Assembly (NCBI GenBank): GCA_030695205.1
Contig: JAUYTN010000036.1
Span: 1-49,399 of the forward strand
Length of the DNA stretch: 49,399 nt
Direction of reading: 5' to 3'
DNA from: Burkholderiaceae bacterium
GTDB taxonomy: Bacteria; Pseudomonadota; Gammaproteobacteria; Burkholderiales; Burkholderiaceae_C
Below, piece by piece: positions 1 to 8,431 of the stretch. The translations under genes and the position numbers were made by a program. The stretch's first letter is position 1, and each line of letters opens with the position of its first letter. The notes beneath the pieces were generated by a model, which was not told the origin of the DNA, made no database searches, and saw only the letters and a program-made list of their open reading frames with translations.

Positions 1-2296
1 GGCCTATGAGTTCATCCACACCGCCGTCCAGAGCTGGATCGGTGGCATTCGCCCGCCCAGCCTGGTGCCCGAGCACATCCACCTCCATCACCCCGCTTGA
101 CGCTGAGGTCCTTGCCGTTGGGGGTACCTGAACAGATACCAGCTTGAAGTAGGCGAGGTTGGCAGCAAAGCCCGCGCTCATCTGGCGCTTTTCTTCCTCC
201 GGCACCAGTATCGGCCCGAGCAGCTCCACCACCTGCGCCTTCAACTGGTCGAACACACGCTTGACGGGCGTGACGATATAGAAGTCGGTGATGTGCTCTT
301 GTCCGTCCAGCGCCTCCAGCCAATCTTCTGCGGCTGCCGGGTCAAACAGCACTGCGGCCTTGTGGTCCTCCGACACGATGAAGGGGCACGGATCTTTCAC
401 CAGCGTCTGCGGCAGGCCATCGATCAGTGCCACCACCTGCTTCTTCTTGGGCAGTGTGTCGAGCTGCGCCGGATCGACAAAGCCGATCTGCGTGAAGCCG
501 CGCGCTTTCTCACGCTCCACCGTTTTGCCGGTCAGGTATTCGCCGGTCAACACAGAGTCATCGTCCCGCCTGCCTAGGATGGTGTACTTGCTGCGCGGCC
601 AGGTCACCGAACGGCAGATGCCTTGGGTCTCCCACTCTGCATCGCCGGGTTGCAGGCCGCGGGCGCCCAGTGCCGCAGCCTCCTCGGCGGAGACTTCGTT
701 ATTGGTGACCAGGATGCAGCGGCGTGACCCGCCATCGGTGGCGTTGAGCAGGTTAACGGCATTGAGCGTAGTGCCGCTGCCTGCGAAGAAATCCAGGACG
801 AGCGCTTTTGGGTTGTTGCCTAAGATGGTGGAGAGGGTGTCTTTAACGGCATAAAGCGACTTGGGAAACTCAAAAGCTCGATTTCCAAGCACTTGCCGAA
901 TTAAGCCGGAGCCGTATGTTCCGGCGTCGTGCAGAGTTCGGTGCCAGACAGTTTTAGCGCGCTTGGGCGCATCCGACTGATCTGCGTATTCAAGAACCGC
1001 AGGCCCGCCCTCCCACTCATACCCTGTAACAAGCAACTCACCACGCTCGATCTCTGAAATGGGGCCTCTCTTAAGATAGTTGACGGACCAACTGATTCGA
1101 TCCTCGTCAAAGCGTCCGATCTTCACGAATCCCTTGCGCTTGAGCTCAAGCAACTTGCTGGGCTTTACTTGCCATGTTCCCAGTGATCCATCTGATCTGA
1201 TTGGCCATGCCTCTGCATTAGTCCTGCTCGGATTGAATGCATTGGCTTGTTGACGAGTGAAATCGCCGCGTGTGATTTTTTCCTCGACAGTCTCACCCAC
1301 CCCAAGAATTTCCCCAGTCTCAGGATTGAGAAGAATTGGATAAACAAGCCCAGGACGATTAAACGGCGCTGCGTTGGTGCCGCGGCGAAGCAAGCTTGCC
1401 CACGGAGTTTTCTTCTTGGTGCTGGTATCGCTATTCAGAAAATCGTCGGGAGTCGGTACGGCTGATGCACTACCCAAATAGACGTAATGTGCATACTCCT
1501 CAACACGGGCCAGCCCTTGCTTGGCCACGCCTCGCGCAGTAATAACAATCGTAGCCATCTGACGGTATGCCTCCGGAAACTCCCGCTCCAGCAGCATCCC
1601 GAGGTGATGCACCTCGTGTTCGTCGATGGTGACGATCAGCACTCCGGTATCCGGCTTGAGCAGCCGCTTCGCCAGCTTCAGTCGCTTTTCCATGAAGGCC
1701 AGCCATTTGCTGTGCCGCCAGCCATCGTTGCCGTCCACGTAGTCGTTGTTGTATTTCCAGTCGCGCGCGCCGGTGTTGTAAGGCGGGTCGATGTAGATGC
1801 AATCCACCCGACCGGCATACAGGTAATCGAGCAGCTGTAGCGCGTGGTAGTTGTCAGCCTCGATCAGCGTGTGCCAGGGGGCATCGGCTGGGCCGTTGGC
1901 GACGGAATCTACCGGCACCAACGCTGGGAAGATCGGCTCGCCAAACTCCCGCACGACCAGCAGTTCATCCACCGGGAACTGCGCCGGCTCTGCCGCTGCG
2001 CGGGTCGGTTCGCTGGGGTGCGCCTCGTTGCTGGGTTTAACGCAGGTGGCCACGCCCGCGTGGATGGACTTGATTTGCCACACATCTTTCAGCGCACTGA
2101 CCTGCCCATTCAAGCGGCGACACACCAGATCGCCCTTGCGAGGCTTGGCACCGTGCAGCGGCAACAACTCGGGCAGGTGGTCTTCGAACACAAGGCCGAA
2201 TTTTTTTTCTTTGGCAGCATTGGCCCACTCGGCGGCCAGGCGCTCGCGCAGCCGTGGATCGCTGATTTGTTTGATCAAGTCATGAATGGCAGACAA
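1..2296 (-). CDS. Site-specific adenine DNA methyltransferase, Mod-like (3' end missing)
   Basis: This frame is open from a TTG at 2296 to the window edge (765 codons, no stop). The TTG follows AGGAGG at 5-nt spacing and has no better ATG nearby. The catalytic motif DPPYNTG lies at residues 170-176 and the AdoMet-binding motif FFAGSGTT around 503-510, an order typical of beta-class N6-adenine or N4-cytosine methyltransferases such as type III Mod. The intervening stretch would be the target-recognition region. The family-like sequence ends with MSAGFAANLAYFKL at about residue 719; the last 46 visible codons look unrelated, so the gene may be broken at about base 139. No restriction subunit is visible because the downstream side lies outside the window. 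Methylation activity of the truncated form is unknown. Confidence 0.85.
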   Translation of the reverse strand, partial: MSAIHDLIKQISDPRLRERLAAEWANAAKEKKFGLVFEDHLPELLPLHGAKPRKGDLVCRRLNGQVSALKDVWQIKSIHAGVATCVKPSNEAHPSEPTRAAAEPAQFPVDELLVVREFGEPIFPALVPVDSVANGPADAPWHTLIEADNYHALQLLDYLYAGRVDCIYIDPPYNTGARDWKYNNDYVDGNDGWRHSKWLAFMEKRLKLAKRLLKPDTGVLIVTIDEHEVHHLGMLLEREFPEAYRQMATIVITARGVAKQGLARVEEYAHYVYLGSASAVPTPDDFLNSDTSTKKKTPWASLLRRGTNAAPFNRPGLVYPILLNPETGEILGVGETVEEKITRGDFTRQQANAFNPSRTNAEAWPIRSDGSLGTWQVKPSKLLELKRKGFVKIGRFDEDRISWSVNYLKRGPISEIERGELLVTGYEWEGGPAVLEYADQSDAPKRAKTVWHRTLHDAGTYGSGLIRQVLGNRAFEFPKSLYAVKDTLSTILGNNPKALVLDFFAGSGTTLNAVNLLNATDGGSRRCILVTNNEVSAEEAAALGARGLQPGDAEWETQGICRSVTWPRSKYTILGRRDDDSVLTGEYLTGKTVEREKARGFTQIGFVDPAQLDTLPKKKQVVALIDGLPQTLVKDPCPFIVSEDHKAAVLFDPAAAEDWLEALDGQEHITDFYIVTPVKRVFDQLKAQVVELLGPILVPEEEKRQMSAGFAANLAYFKLVSVQVPPTARTSASSGVMEVDVLGHQAGRANATDPALDGGVDELIG
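2..100 (+). pseudogene. 3' tail of an unidentified rightward ORF, possibly the end of an inserted element
   Basis: A frame enters from the left edge and stops with TGA at 98-100. Its 32 visible residues end in EHIHLHHPA. It lies opposite the part of the methyltransferase frame that no longer looks like a methyltransferase. The stop sits about 40 bp from the point where methyltransferase similarity resumes, the spacing expected for a transposase end and its terminal repeat. I do not recognise the family. It could equally be a chance open frame antisense to an ordinary C-terminus. Confidence 0.25.
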
Positions 2297-2399
2297 ACTT
2301 TCCTCCTGTTGTTATGAGACTCACGCAGACAAGCGCAGGGCAAGACGTTGAGCGAATCCGAAACCGATTTTGCGAAGCATAAATAGGAAAAAGTCGCCC

Positions 2400-5300
2400 T
2401 CACTGATTCAACTGCGCCCAAGCCTTGTCCAGGCGCTTGGTGCTCACGGGCTGGGGCGTGCGCAGCTCCTGCGCAAAGAAGCTGATGCGCAGTTCTTCCA
2501 GCAGCCAGCGGAATTCGGCCATGCGGTCATCCACCTGGCCTTTGCGTTCTGCCACCAGGCGCCAGTAGCGTTGGTCCTGGGGTTTGAGTTCGGCCAGTTT
2601 GGTGGCGTCGCGCGCGGGGTCGGCCTTGTATTTGTCCAGCCGCGCCTGCACACCCTTCAGGTAGCGCGGCAGGTGTTGCAGCTGGGCCCAGGGCGTGTCT
2701 GAGAGCATGCGCTTGCCCACCAGGCGAGTCAGTTGCTGCTGGATGTCGGTGGCCACGTCGGCGGGTGGGCGGCTGTCTTTGAGCTTGCGGGCGGCGGTGG
2801 CGTACTCGGTCAGCACGGCGGCGCACAGGCGGGCCACTTCGTTGGCAATCAGTGTGAGGCGGCCCCGGCCTTCGTCCAGCCGGGTTTTAAAGCTGGCCGC
2901 GTCGGTGGGCAAGGGGTCGAGCAAAAAGGCGCGGTCCAGCGCCAGGTCCAGGATGTGCTGGCGCAGTTCTTCCACGGTGCCGCCCTGCCCTGAGCCGTCG
3001 GGATGGCGGCCCACCTGCATGTAGGCCACACCCATGGCTTGCAGGCCGGGGATGTTTTTTTCTAGGTACTTCAGCGCGTCTTTCACAGCCAGCGCAAACA
3101 GGCGGCGCAGCCCCGCACGGTGTTTGGCGCTGGCGGCCTCGGGTTCGTCAAACACCTCGATGCTGACGCCATCTCCCTGGTCAATGAGGGCGGGGAAGCC
3201 GATCAGCGTTTGCCCGCCTTTGCGAATCTCCATCAGCTCGGGCAGCTCGCCAAAGGCCCAGGTGGTGTGCCGGGTACCGGTGATGTCGTTGGGTTGGGGC
3301 GGGTTGGCAGGCTGATTTTTTAAAGGTTTATCCGATATATCAATAGCGGCTTCCGCTTTATTTAAAAGCGCTATTGGCTTTTTTTTATCAGAAAAATCAC
3401 TATTATTTTTACCAGGGCTGCTGTCGGCGTTGAGCTTGAGTGCAGCCAGTGCCTGGAAGGCCCCGCGTGCCTTGGTGCCCAGCTCGGCCTTGAGCGCGGC
3501 CAGGCTGCGGCCAGCGCCGAGCTGGCGGCCATGCTCGTCCACCACGCGCAGGTGCATGAGGTGGTGGGGCTGCAGCATGTCGGCCTTGATGTCGCCGCGC
3601 TTGATGTCGAGCTGGGTGGCCTCACGCACCAGCCGCAGCAGTACGTCCATCAGGTTGCCGTGGCCAAAGGCCTCGGGCTGGGTGAGCGCGGCGGTGAAGC
3701 GGTTGGCCGTCTCGGGCAGAGGCACCAGCCGCGAGCGCGGACGCTGGTGCAGGGTTTTGAGCAAGGCCAACACCTTGTCTTTGAGCATGCCGGGCACCAG
3801 CCACTCGCAGCGGTCTTCGCTCACCTGGTTCAGCACAAACAGGGGCACGGTGATGGTGAGACCGTCTTTCGGGTCACCCGGCTCGTGCAGGTAGGTGGCG
3901 GCGCAGTCCACACCGCCCATGCGCACCACCTTGGGAAAGGATTCGGTAGTGATGCCCGCAGCCTCGTGCCGCATCAGCTCTTCTTTGGTGAGCATCAGCA
4001 GGCGGGGCTGCTTCTTCAGCTCGGAGCTGTACCAGCGCTCAAACGTGGCGCCGGTGCACACGTCGTCGGGCACTTGGGCTGCGTAAAAGGCGTAGATCAG
4101 CTCGTCGTCCACCAGCACGTCTTGGCGCCTGGCCTTGTGCTCCAGCTCGGCCACCTGGCGAATGAGCTTTTGGTTGGCTGGCAAAAACGGCAGGCGGCGC
4201 GGCCAGTCGTCGGGCACCTGGCCCTCGACCAGTGCCTGGCGAATGAAGATGTCGCGTGCACCGTGGGGGTCGAGCTTGCTGAAGTTGACCCGCCGCCCCT
4301 GGTACACCGGCAGGCCGTATAGGCTGGCGCGCTCGTGCGCGGTCACCTGTGCGGTGCGCTTGTCCCAACTGGGGTCGGACGTCTGGCGTTTGAGCAGATG
4401 GCCGCCCACCTCTTCCAGCCACTGCGGCTCGATGGCGGCAATGCCCCGGCCAAACAGGCGGGTGGTTTCCACCAGCTCGGCCACCACGATCCAGCGGCCC
4501 GGCTTTTTGCTCAGGTTGGCCCCCGGGTGGCGATGGAACTTGATACCGCGTGCACCCAGGTACCACTCCTCAGCTTCGCTTTTGCAGCCCACGTTGCCCA
4601 GCAGCCCGGCCAGCATGCTTTTGTGCAGCGCGTCGTAACCGGCGGGCGCGGTGTTGAGGGGCCAGTTGTGCTCGGCCACGACGGTGTGCAACTGGGTGTG
4701 GATGTCGCGCCACTCGCGCACCCGGCGCACGTTGATGAACTGCTCGCGCAGCTGGGTTTCCTGCTGGCGGTGGCTGAGTTTGTGGGTGGGCTTGGCGGTG
4801 TCGTCACCTTCGGCGGTGGGCACCATACCCGCGCGGTGGCCGCGCAAGCCCTCCAGCCAGTTCCACAGGCGGATGGTGCCGGTGAACTCGCTTTTTTCGT
4901 CGTCCCACTTGGCGTGCGCCTGATCGGCGGCGGCCTGGCGGTCCATGGGACGGTCGCGCACGTCTTGCAGGCTGAGGGCGCTGGCAATGACCAGCACCTC
5001 GGCCAGCGCGCCCCGGTCGCGGGCGGCCAGGATCATGCGGCCCACCCGCGGGTCCAGTGGCAAGCGGGCCAGCTGGTGGCCCACCTCGGTCAGCGCCAGC
5101 GCTTCGGTGGCGGCACCCAGTTCGTGCAGCAGGGCGTAGCCGTCGGCAAAGGCGCGGCGGCTGGGCGGCTCGATGAACGGGAAGTCCTCCACCCCGCCGC
5201 TCTCGCCGTGCAGGTGCAGGGTCTTCATGCGCAAAATGACCCCGGCCAGCGAGCTGCGCAGAATTTCGGGGTCGGTGAATTTGGGCCGGTTGTTGAAACT

Positions 5301-6506
5301 GGCCTCGTCGTACAGGCGGATGCAAATGCCGTCGGCCACCCGGCCGCAGCGGCCTGCGCGCTGGTTGGCCGCCGCCTGGCTGATGGGCTCCACCAGCAAC
5401 TGCTCCACCTTCTGGCGCAGGCTGTAGCGCTTGACGCGCGCGGTGCCGGTGTCAATCACGTAGCGGATACCAGGCACGGTGAGGGAGGTCTCGGCCACGT
5501 TGGTGGCCAGCACAATGCGCCGACCGGTGTGGCTGTCAAAAATGCGGTCTTGCTCAGCCTGGCTCAGGCGGGCAAACAGGGGCAGCACCTCGGTGTGGCG
5601 CAGCACCGGGTGGTGGCTGAGGTGTTTGGTCAGGTGGTCAGCGGCCTCGCGGATTTCGCGCTCGCCGGGCATGAAGATAAGGATGTCACCGCCCGGCCCC
5701 GCCCCACCCCGCCACAACTCGTCCACTGCGTCGGCAATAGAATCATTGAGCTCTTTTGCCTCTCCACGCTTACCCCTATTGGTTTCTTTGCTATTAGCGT
5801 TGGCGGCGCCTGGTGCAGCTGGTTTGGCCAAATCGGCATCGTCAAACGGGCGGTAGCGCACCTCCACCGGGAACATGCGGCCCGACACCAAGATGACGGG
5901 TGCGGCCTCGCCCTTGGCATTGGCAAAGTAGTGGGCAAACCGCTCCGCGTCGATGGTGGCCGAGGTAACAATGAGCTTCAGGTCTGGCCGCTTGGGCAGC
6001 AGTTGGCGCAAGAATCCGAGCAAGAAGTCGATGTTCAGGCTGCGCTCGTGGGCCTCGTCAATGATCAGGGTGTCGTAGGCGCGCAGCAGCGGGTCGGTCT
6101 GGGTTTCGGCCAACAAAATACCGTCGGTCATGAGCTTGACGGAGGCGCTGGGGGTCAACCTGTCCTGAAAGCGCACCTTGTAGCCTGCCACCTCGCCCAA
6201 AGGGCTGCCCAGCTCTTCGGCAATGCGTTTGGCCACACTGGTGGCGGCAATGCGCCGGGGCTGGGTGTGGCCAATCAGCGGCCCGGCCCAACGCAGCTTG
6301 CCATCGCGCCCAGCCACTTGCTCGCGCCTGCCCCGGCCCATGGCCAGGGCGATTTTGGGCAACTGGGTGGTTTTGCCCGAGCCGGTTTCGCCACACACAA
6401 TGACCACCTGCCGGGCGGCAATGGCGGCGGTGATTTCATCGCGCCGGGCAGATACGGGCAGGGATTCTGGAAAGTGGATGGGCTTGGCAAGTGGCGGTGC
6501 AGACAT
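2400..6506 (-). CDS. hrpA: ATP-dependent RNA helicase HrpA (DEAH box)
   Basis: A 1368-residue cytoplasmic DEAH-box RNA helicase that uses ATP to remodel RNA or mRNA-ribosome complexes. Walker A GETGSGKT is at residues 39-46 and DEAH at 150-153. SATIDAERF, NVAETSLTVPG and QRAGRCGR (motifs III, V and VI) follow in the usual order, then the ratchet/OB domains and the long C-terminal domain (DUF3418-like) that distinguishes HrpA from shorter DEAH proteins. Length is close to the family norm of about 1300. The ATG at 6506 begins MSAPPLAKPI. The gene stands alone between the methyltransferase and the B12 locus. Two AT-rich, lysine-rich linkers interrupt the otherwise GC-rich coding sequence and are listed separately. 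Confidence 0.96.
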   Translation of the reverse strand: MSAPPLAKPIHFPESLPVSARRDEITAAIAARQVVIVCGETGSGKTTQLPKIALAMGRGRREQVAGRDGKLRWAGPLIGHTQPRRIAATSVAKRIAEELGSPLGEVAGYKVRFQDRLTPSASVKLMTDGILLAETQTDPLLRAYDTLIIDEAHERSLNIDFLLGFLRQLLPKRPDLKLIVTSATIDAERFAHYFANAKGEAAPVILVSGRMFPVEVRYRPFDDADLAKPAAPGAANANSKETNRGKRGEAKELNDSIADAVDELWRGGAGPGGDILIFMPGEREIREAADHLTKHLSHHPVLRHTEVLPLFARLSQAEQDRIFDSHTGRRIVLATNVAETSLTVPGIRYVIDTGTARVKRYSLRQKVEQLLVEPISQAAANQRAGRCGRVADGICIRLYDEASFNNRPKFTDPEILRSSLAGVILRMKTLHLHGESGGVEDFPFIEPPSRRAFADGYALLHELGAATEALALTEVGHQLARLPLDPRVGRMILAARDRGALAEVLVIASALSLQDVRDRPMDRQAAADQAHAKWDDEKSEFTGTIRLWNWLEGLRGHRAGMVPTAEGDDTAKPTHKLSHRQQETQLREQFINVRRVREWRDIHTQLHTVVAEHNWPLNTAPAGYDALHKSMLAGLLGNVGCKSEAEEWYLGARGIKFHRHPGANLSKKPGRWIVVAELVETTRLFGRGIAAIEPQWLEEVGGHLLKRQTSDPSWDKRTAQVTAHERASLYGLPVYQGRRVNFSKLDPHGARDIFIRQALVEGQVPDDWPRRLPFLPANQKLIRQVAELEHKARRQDVLVDDELIYAFYAAQVPDDVCTGATFERWYSSELKKQPRLLMLTKEELMRHEAAGITTESFPKVVRMGGVDCAATYLHEPGDPKDGLTITVPLFVLNQVSEDRCEWLVPGMLKDKVLALLKTLHQRPRSRLVPLPETANRFTAALTQPEAFGHGNLMDVLLRLVREATQLDIKRGDIKADMLQPHHLMHLRVVDEHGRQLGAGRSLAALKAELGTKARGAFQALAALKLNADSSPGKNNSDFSDKKKPIALLNKAEAAIDISDKPLKNQPANPPQPNDITGTRHTTWAFGELPELMEIRKGGQTLIGFPALIDQGDGVSIEVFDEPEAASAKHRAGLRRLFALAVKDALKYLEKNIPGLQAMGVAYMQVGRHPDGSGQGGTVEELRQHILDLALDRAFLLDPLPTDAASFKTRLDEGRGRLTLIANEVARLCAAVLTEYATAARKLKDSRPPADVATDIQQQLTRLVGKRMLSDTPWAQLQHLPRYLKGVQARLDKYKADPARDATKLAELKPQDQRYWRLVAERKGQVDDRMAEFRWLLEELRISFFAQELRTPQPVSTKRLDKAWAQLNQ
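3315..3412. repeat. AT-rich palindromic island inside hrpA
   Basis: About 100 bp of conspicuously AT-rich DNA inside GC-rich hrpA. It contains inverted arms CAATAGCG (3341-3348) and CGCTATTG (3369-3376), and the complementarity extends inward with a one-base bulge. It is translated in frame as a Lys/Asp/Ser-rich linker in the C-terminal half of HrpA. It has the look of a small mobile palindromic repeat that inserted without breaking the frame. Confidence 0.6.
5733..5802. repeat. Second AT-rich CAATAG/CTATTG island inside hrpA
   Basis: A second AT-rich patch in the same gene, with CAATAG at 5735-5740 and CTATTG at 5776-5781, followed by another CTATTAG. It encodes a hydrophilic linker (NSKETNRGKRGEAKEL) between the two RecA-like domains of HrpA. 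The shared CAATAG/CTATTG arms suggest the same kind of element as the island at 3315-3412, though the loops differ. Confidence 0.5.
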
Positions 6507-6829
6507 TAGCCCAATTATCCGTGAGCGCTATCCCCTCACCCAGGCGCGCGCCTGTGTTTCGCCTGTGGCGCCACCGGAACTCAGCGGGGTATCGGTATCG
6601 AGCGAAAGCGCCTGGCGGTCAGTGGGCCGCGCCTGCGGACATTGGTACGGCAGGCCAGTGGCGATGCGGGTACCGCTTGGGGACATGGCTGCCCCTTCCA
6701 TTCGCACCCAGAGGCCGGAAACCTGATCAGCAACCGCTTGGAAGTCACCTCCAGCGAGCGCGAATGTTCTGCTGCGTAGCTGCGCCTGGCTCGCGAAGCA
6801 GCCAGTACAGCAGCCGAACATGGCCTCGG
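6507..6829. other. Intergenic region between cobQ and hrpA
   Basis: No convincing gene in these 323 bases. A 107-codon leftward frame (6528-6851) overlaps the end of cobQ but has no recognisable domain and no ribosome-binding site, so I do not call it. The hrpA promoter must lie in the part next to 6507. The cobQ-proximal part contains the stem-loop listed next. Confidence 0.6.
6764..6821 (-). terminator. Long stem-loop just downstream of cobQ
   Basis: ATGTTCTGCTGC (6764-6775) pairs with GCAGCCGAACAT (6810-6821) at 11 of 12 positions, and further GC-rich pairing is possible in the loop. It begins about 10 nt beyond the cobQ stop, so it could end transcription of the B12 operon or protect its 3' end. 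There is no U-run, so intrinsic termination is not assured. Confidence 0.4.
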
Positions 6830-8431
6830 CTACCCATCCACCCAACTGCACAGCATTGTCTCATCCATGGTCTCTGAAACCACCTGGCCCAGCCCGCTCA
6901 GGGCCTGCTCCAGGGTACACACGTCGGCACCAAACAGAGCGGACATGACCGCTGGCGACTCAAATAGCCCATGCAGATAGATGCCCAGCACTGCGCCTGT
7001 GCCGTCTTGCCAGCCCAGCCGGGGCAGCACCTCGTGCACACGGTGGCCGGCCGCATGCATGGCCGGGTGGATGGCCGGTTGCAACGCGGTTTGGCCCTGG
7101 TGGATTTCGTAGCCGCTTACCTCTACCCCAGACAGCCGGTGCCATGGTCCGCCCAAGTCGGCAAACCGGGTGTGGGTATGAGCCAGGGTTTTGCTCGCAC
7201 CGAATGCAGTGACCAGCGGCAACAGACCCAGGCCCGGTGCATTGCCGTCCCAGACTTGGGCAGGTGTTGCTTGACCCCGCTGCCTGACAGCGGTCGGCCG
7301 GTGCTCCACGCCCTGCGTGTCCACAATCGCTTCGCCCAACATCTGCAGGCCACCACAAATGCCCAGCACCGCCCCGCCGCGGGCAGCGTGCTGGCACACA
7401 GCGGCATCCAGCCCCTGGGCACGCATCCAGGCCAGGTCGGCCACCGTGGCCTTGCTGCCGGGCAAGATGACCCAGTCCGCACCGTCCAACTGCGCGGGTG
7501 TGCGTGCCCACACCAGGCGCAGGCCGGCCACGTTTTTCAGGGGTTGGAACTCGTCCAGGTTGCTGATGCGCGGGTAAGCCACCACCGCCACTGTCAGGCG
7601 TGCAAGGCCCTTCCCCTGAATGGGTGCATCGTCGAACACGCCGTCTTCTTCAGGCAACCCGTGGTGCCGCACCATGGGAATGGTTGCCACGGTGGGAATG
7701 CCGGTCAGTGTTTGCAGCATCTCGGGGGCGGGTGCCAGCAGGCTGGCGTCTCCCCTGAACTTGTTGAGCACAAAACCCTTGATCAACCCCCGTTCGTCCT
7801 CGGGCAGCAGCGCCCAGGTACCGTAGAGGTGGGCAAAGGCGCCGCCCCGGTCAATGTCCGACACCAGCAGGCAGGCCGCCTGGCCGTGCCTGGCGACCCG
7901 CATGTTGACGATGTCGCTCGCATGCAGATTGATTTCGGCTGGCGAGCCCGCACCCTCGATGACAACCACCTCGTACTCGGCCCTCAGGCTGTCGAGCGCA
8001 GCGGCAATGGTGGGCCACACATGGTCGCTGCGGCTGCGCCAGGGCATATCGGTCAGTTCGCGGCTGACCTCTCCCATCAGCACCACCTGGCTGTGGGTGT
8101 CGGCCTCGGGCTTGAGCAGCAAGGGGTTCATGCGCACATCGGGCACCGCCCGCGCGGCCAGAGCCTGAAAGTACTGGGCGCTACCGATTTCGCCCAGGCG
8201 CCCATCGGGTGTGGGCACCACCCGGGCGTTGTTGCTCATGTTTTGGGCCTTGAAGGGTGCCACCCGGTAGCCCTGGTCGGCGTACCAGCGGCACAGCGCC
8301 GTGGCCAGCCAGCTTTTGCCGGCTCCGCTGGTGGTGCCCAGCACCATGACGCAGCGGCCCAGCGGGCGGTCTGGCGCAGGTTCGGGCAGACCCTCAGGTG
8401 CCAGCGGTGGAATTGAATAGCTTGAACTCAT
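6830..8431 (-). CDS. cobQ: Cobyric acid synthase (glutamine-hydrolysing)
   Basis: A 533-residue enzyme that amidates positions b, d, e and g of adenosylcobyrinic acid a,c-diamide with glutamine and ATP, giving adenosylcobyric acid. The N-terminal dethiobiotin-synthetase-like ATPase domain has its P-loop at residues 32-40 (TTSGAGKS), then FKAQNMSNN. The C-terminal class I triad-type glutamine amidotransferase has GICGGLQMLG with the nucleophilic Cys, and IYLHGLFESP with the catalytic His near the C-terminus. Length is slightly above the usual 480-510. Its ATG overlaps the stop of cobC by 4 bp, implying translational coupling. It is the last gene of the leftward B12 operon and is followed by a stem-loop. 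Confidence 0.96.
   Translation of the reverse strand: MSSSYSIPPLAPEGLPEPAPDRPLGRCVMVLGTTSGAGKSWLATALCRWYADQGYRVAPFKAQNMSNNARVVPTPDGRLGEIGSAQYFQALAARAVPDVRMNPLLLKPEADTHSQVVLMGEVSRELTDMPWRSRSDHVWPTIAAALDSLRAEYEVVVIEGAGSPAEINLHASDIVNMRVARHGQAACLLVSDIDRGGAFAHLYGTWALLPEDERGLIKGFVLNKFRGDASLLAPAPEMLQTLTGIPTVATIPMVRHHGLPEEDGVFDDAPIQGKGLARLTVAVVAYPRISNLDEFQPLKNVAGLRLVWARTPAQLDGADWVILPGSKATVADLAWMRAQGLDAAVCQHAARGGAVLGICGGLQMLGEAIVDTQGVEHRPTAVRQRGQATPAQVWDGNAPGLGLLPLVTAFGASKTLAHTHTRFADLGGPWHRLSGVEVSGYEIHQGQTALQPAIHPAMHAAGHRVHEVLPRLGWQDGTGAVLGIYLHGLFESPAVMSALFGADVCTLEQALSGLGQVVSETMDETMLCSWVDG

Noticed and set aside
4335..6509. 724-codon rightward open frame opposite hrpA
   Set aside because: Antisense of a GC-rich conserved helicase; the protein has no recognisable domain, while the opposite strand carries all HrpA motifs.
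6528..6851. 107-codon leftward frame after cobQ
   Set aside because: Overlaps the cobQ end, has no ribosome-binding site, and its odd composition is explained by GC bias and the hairpin at 6764-6821.
6971..8416. 481-codon rightward frame opposite cobQ
   Set aside because: Shadow of cobQ in a high-GC genome; His/Gln-rich with no family signature.
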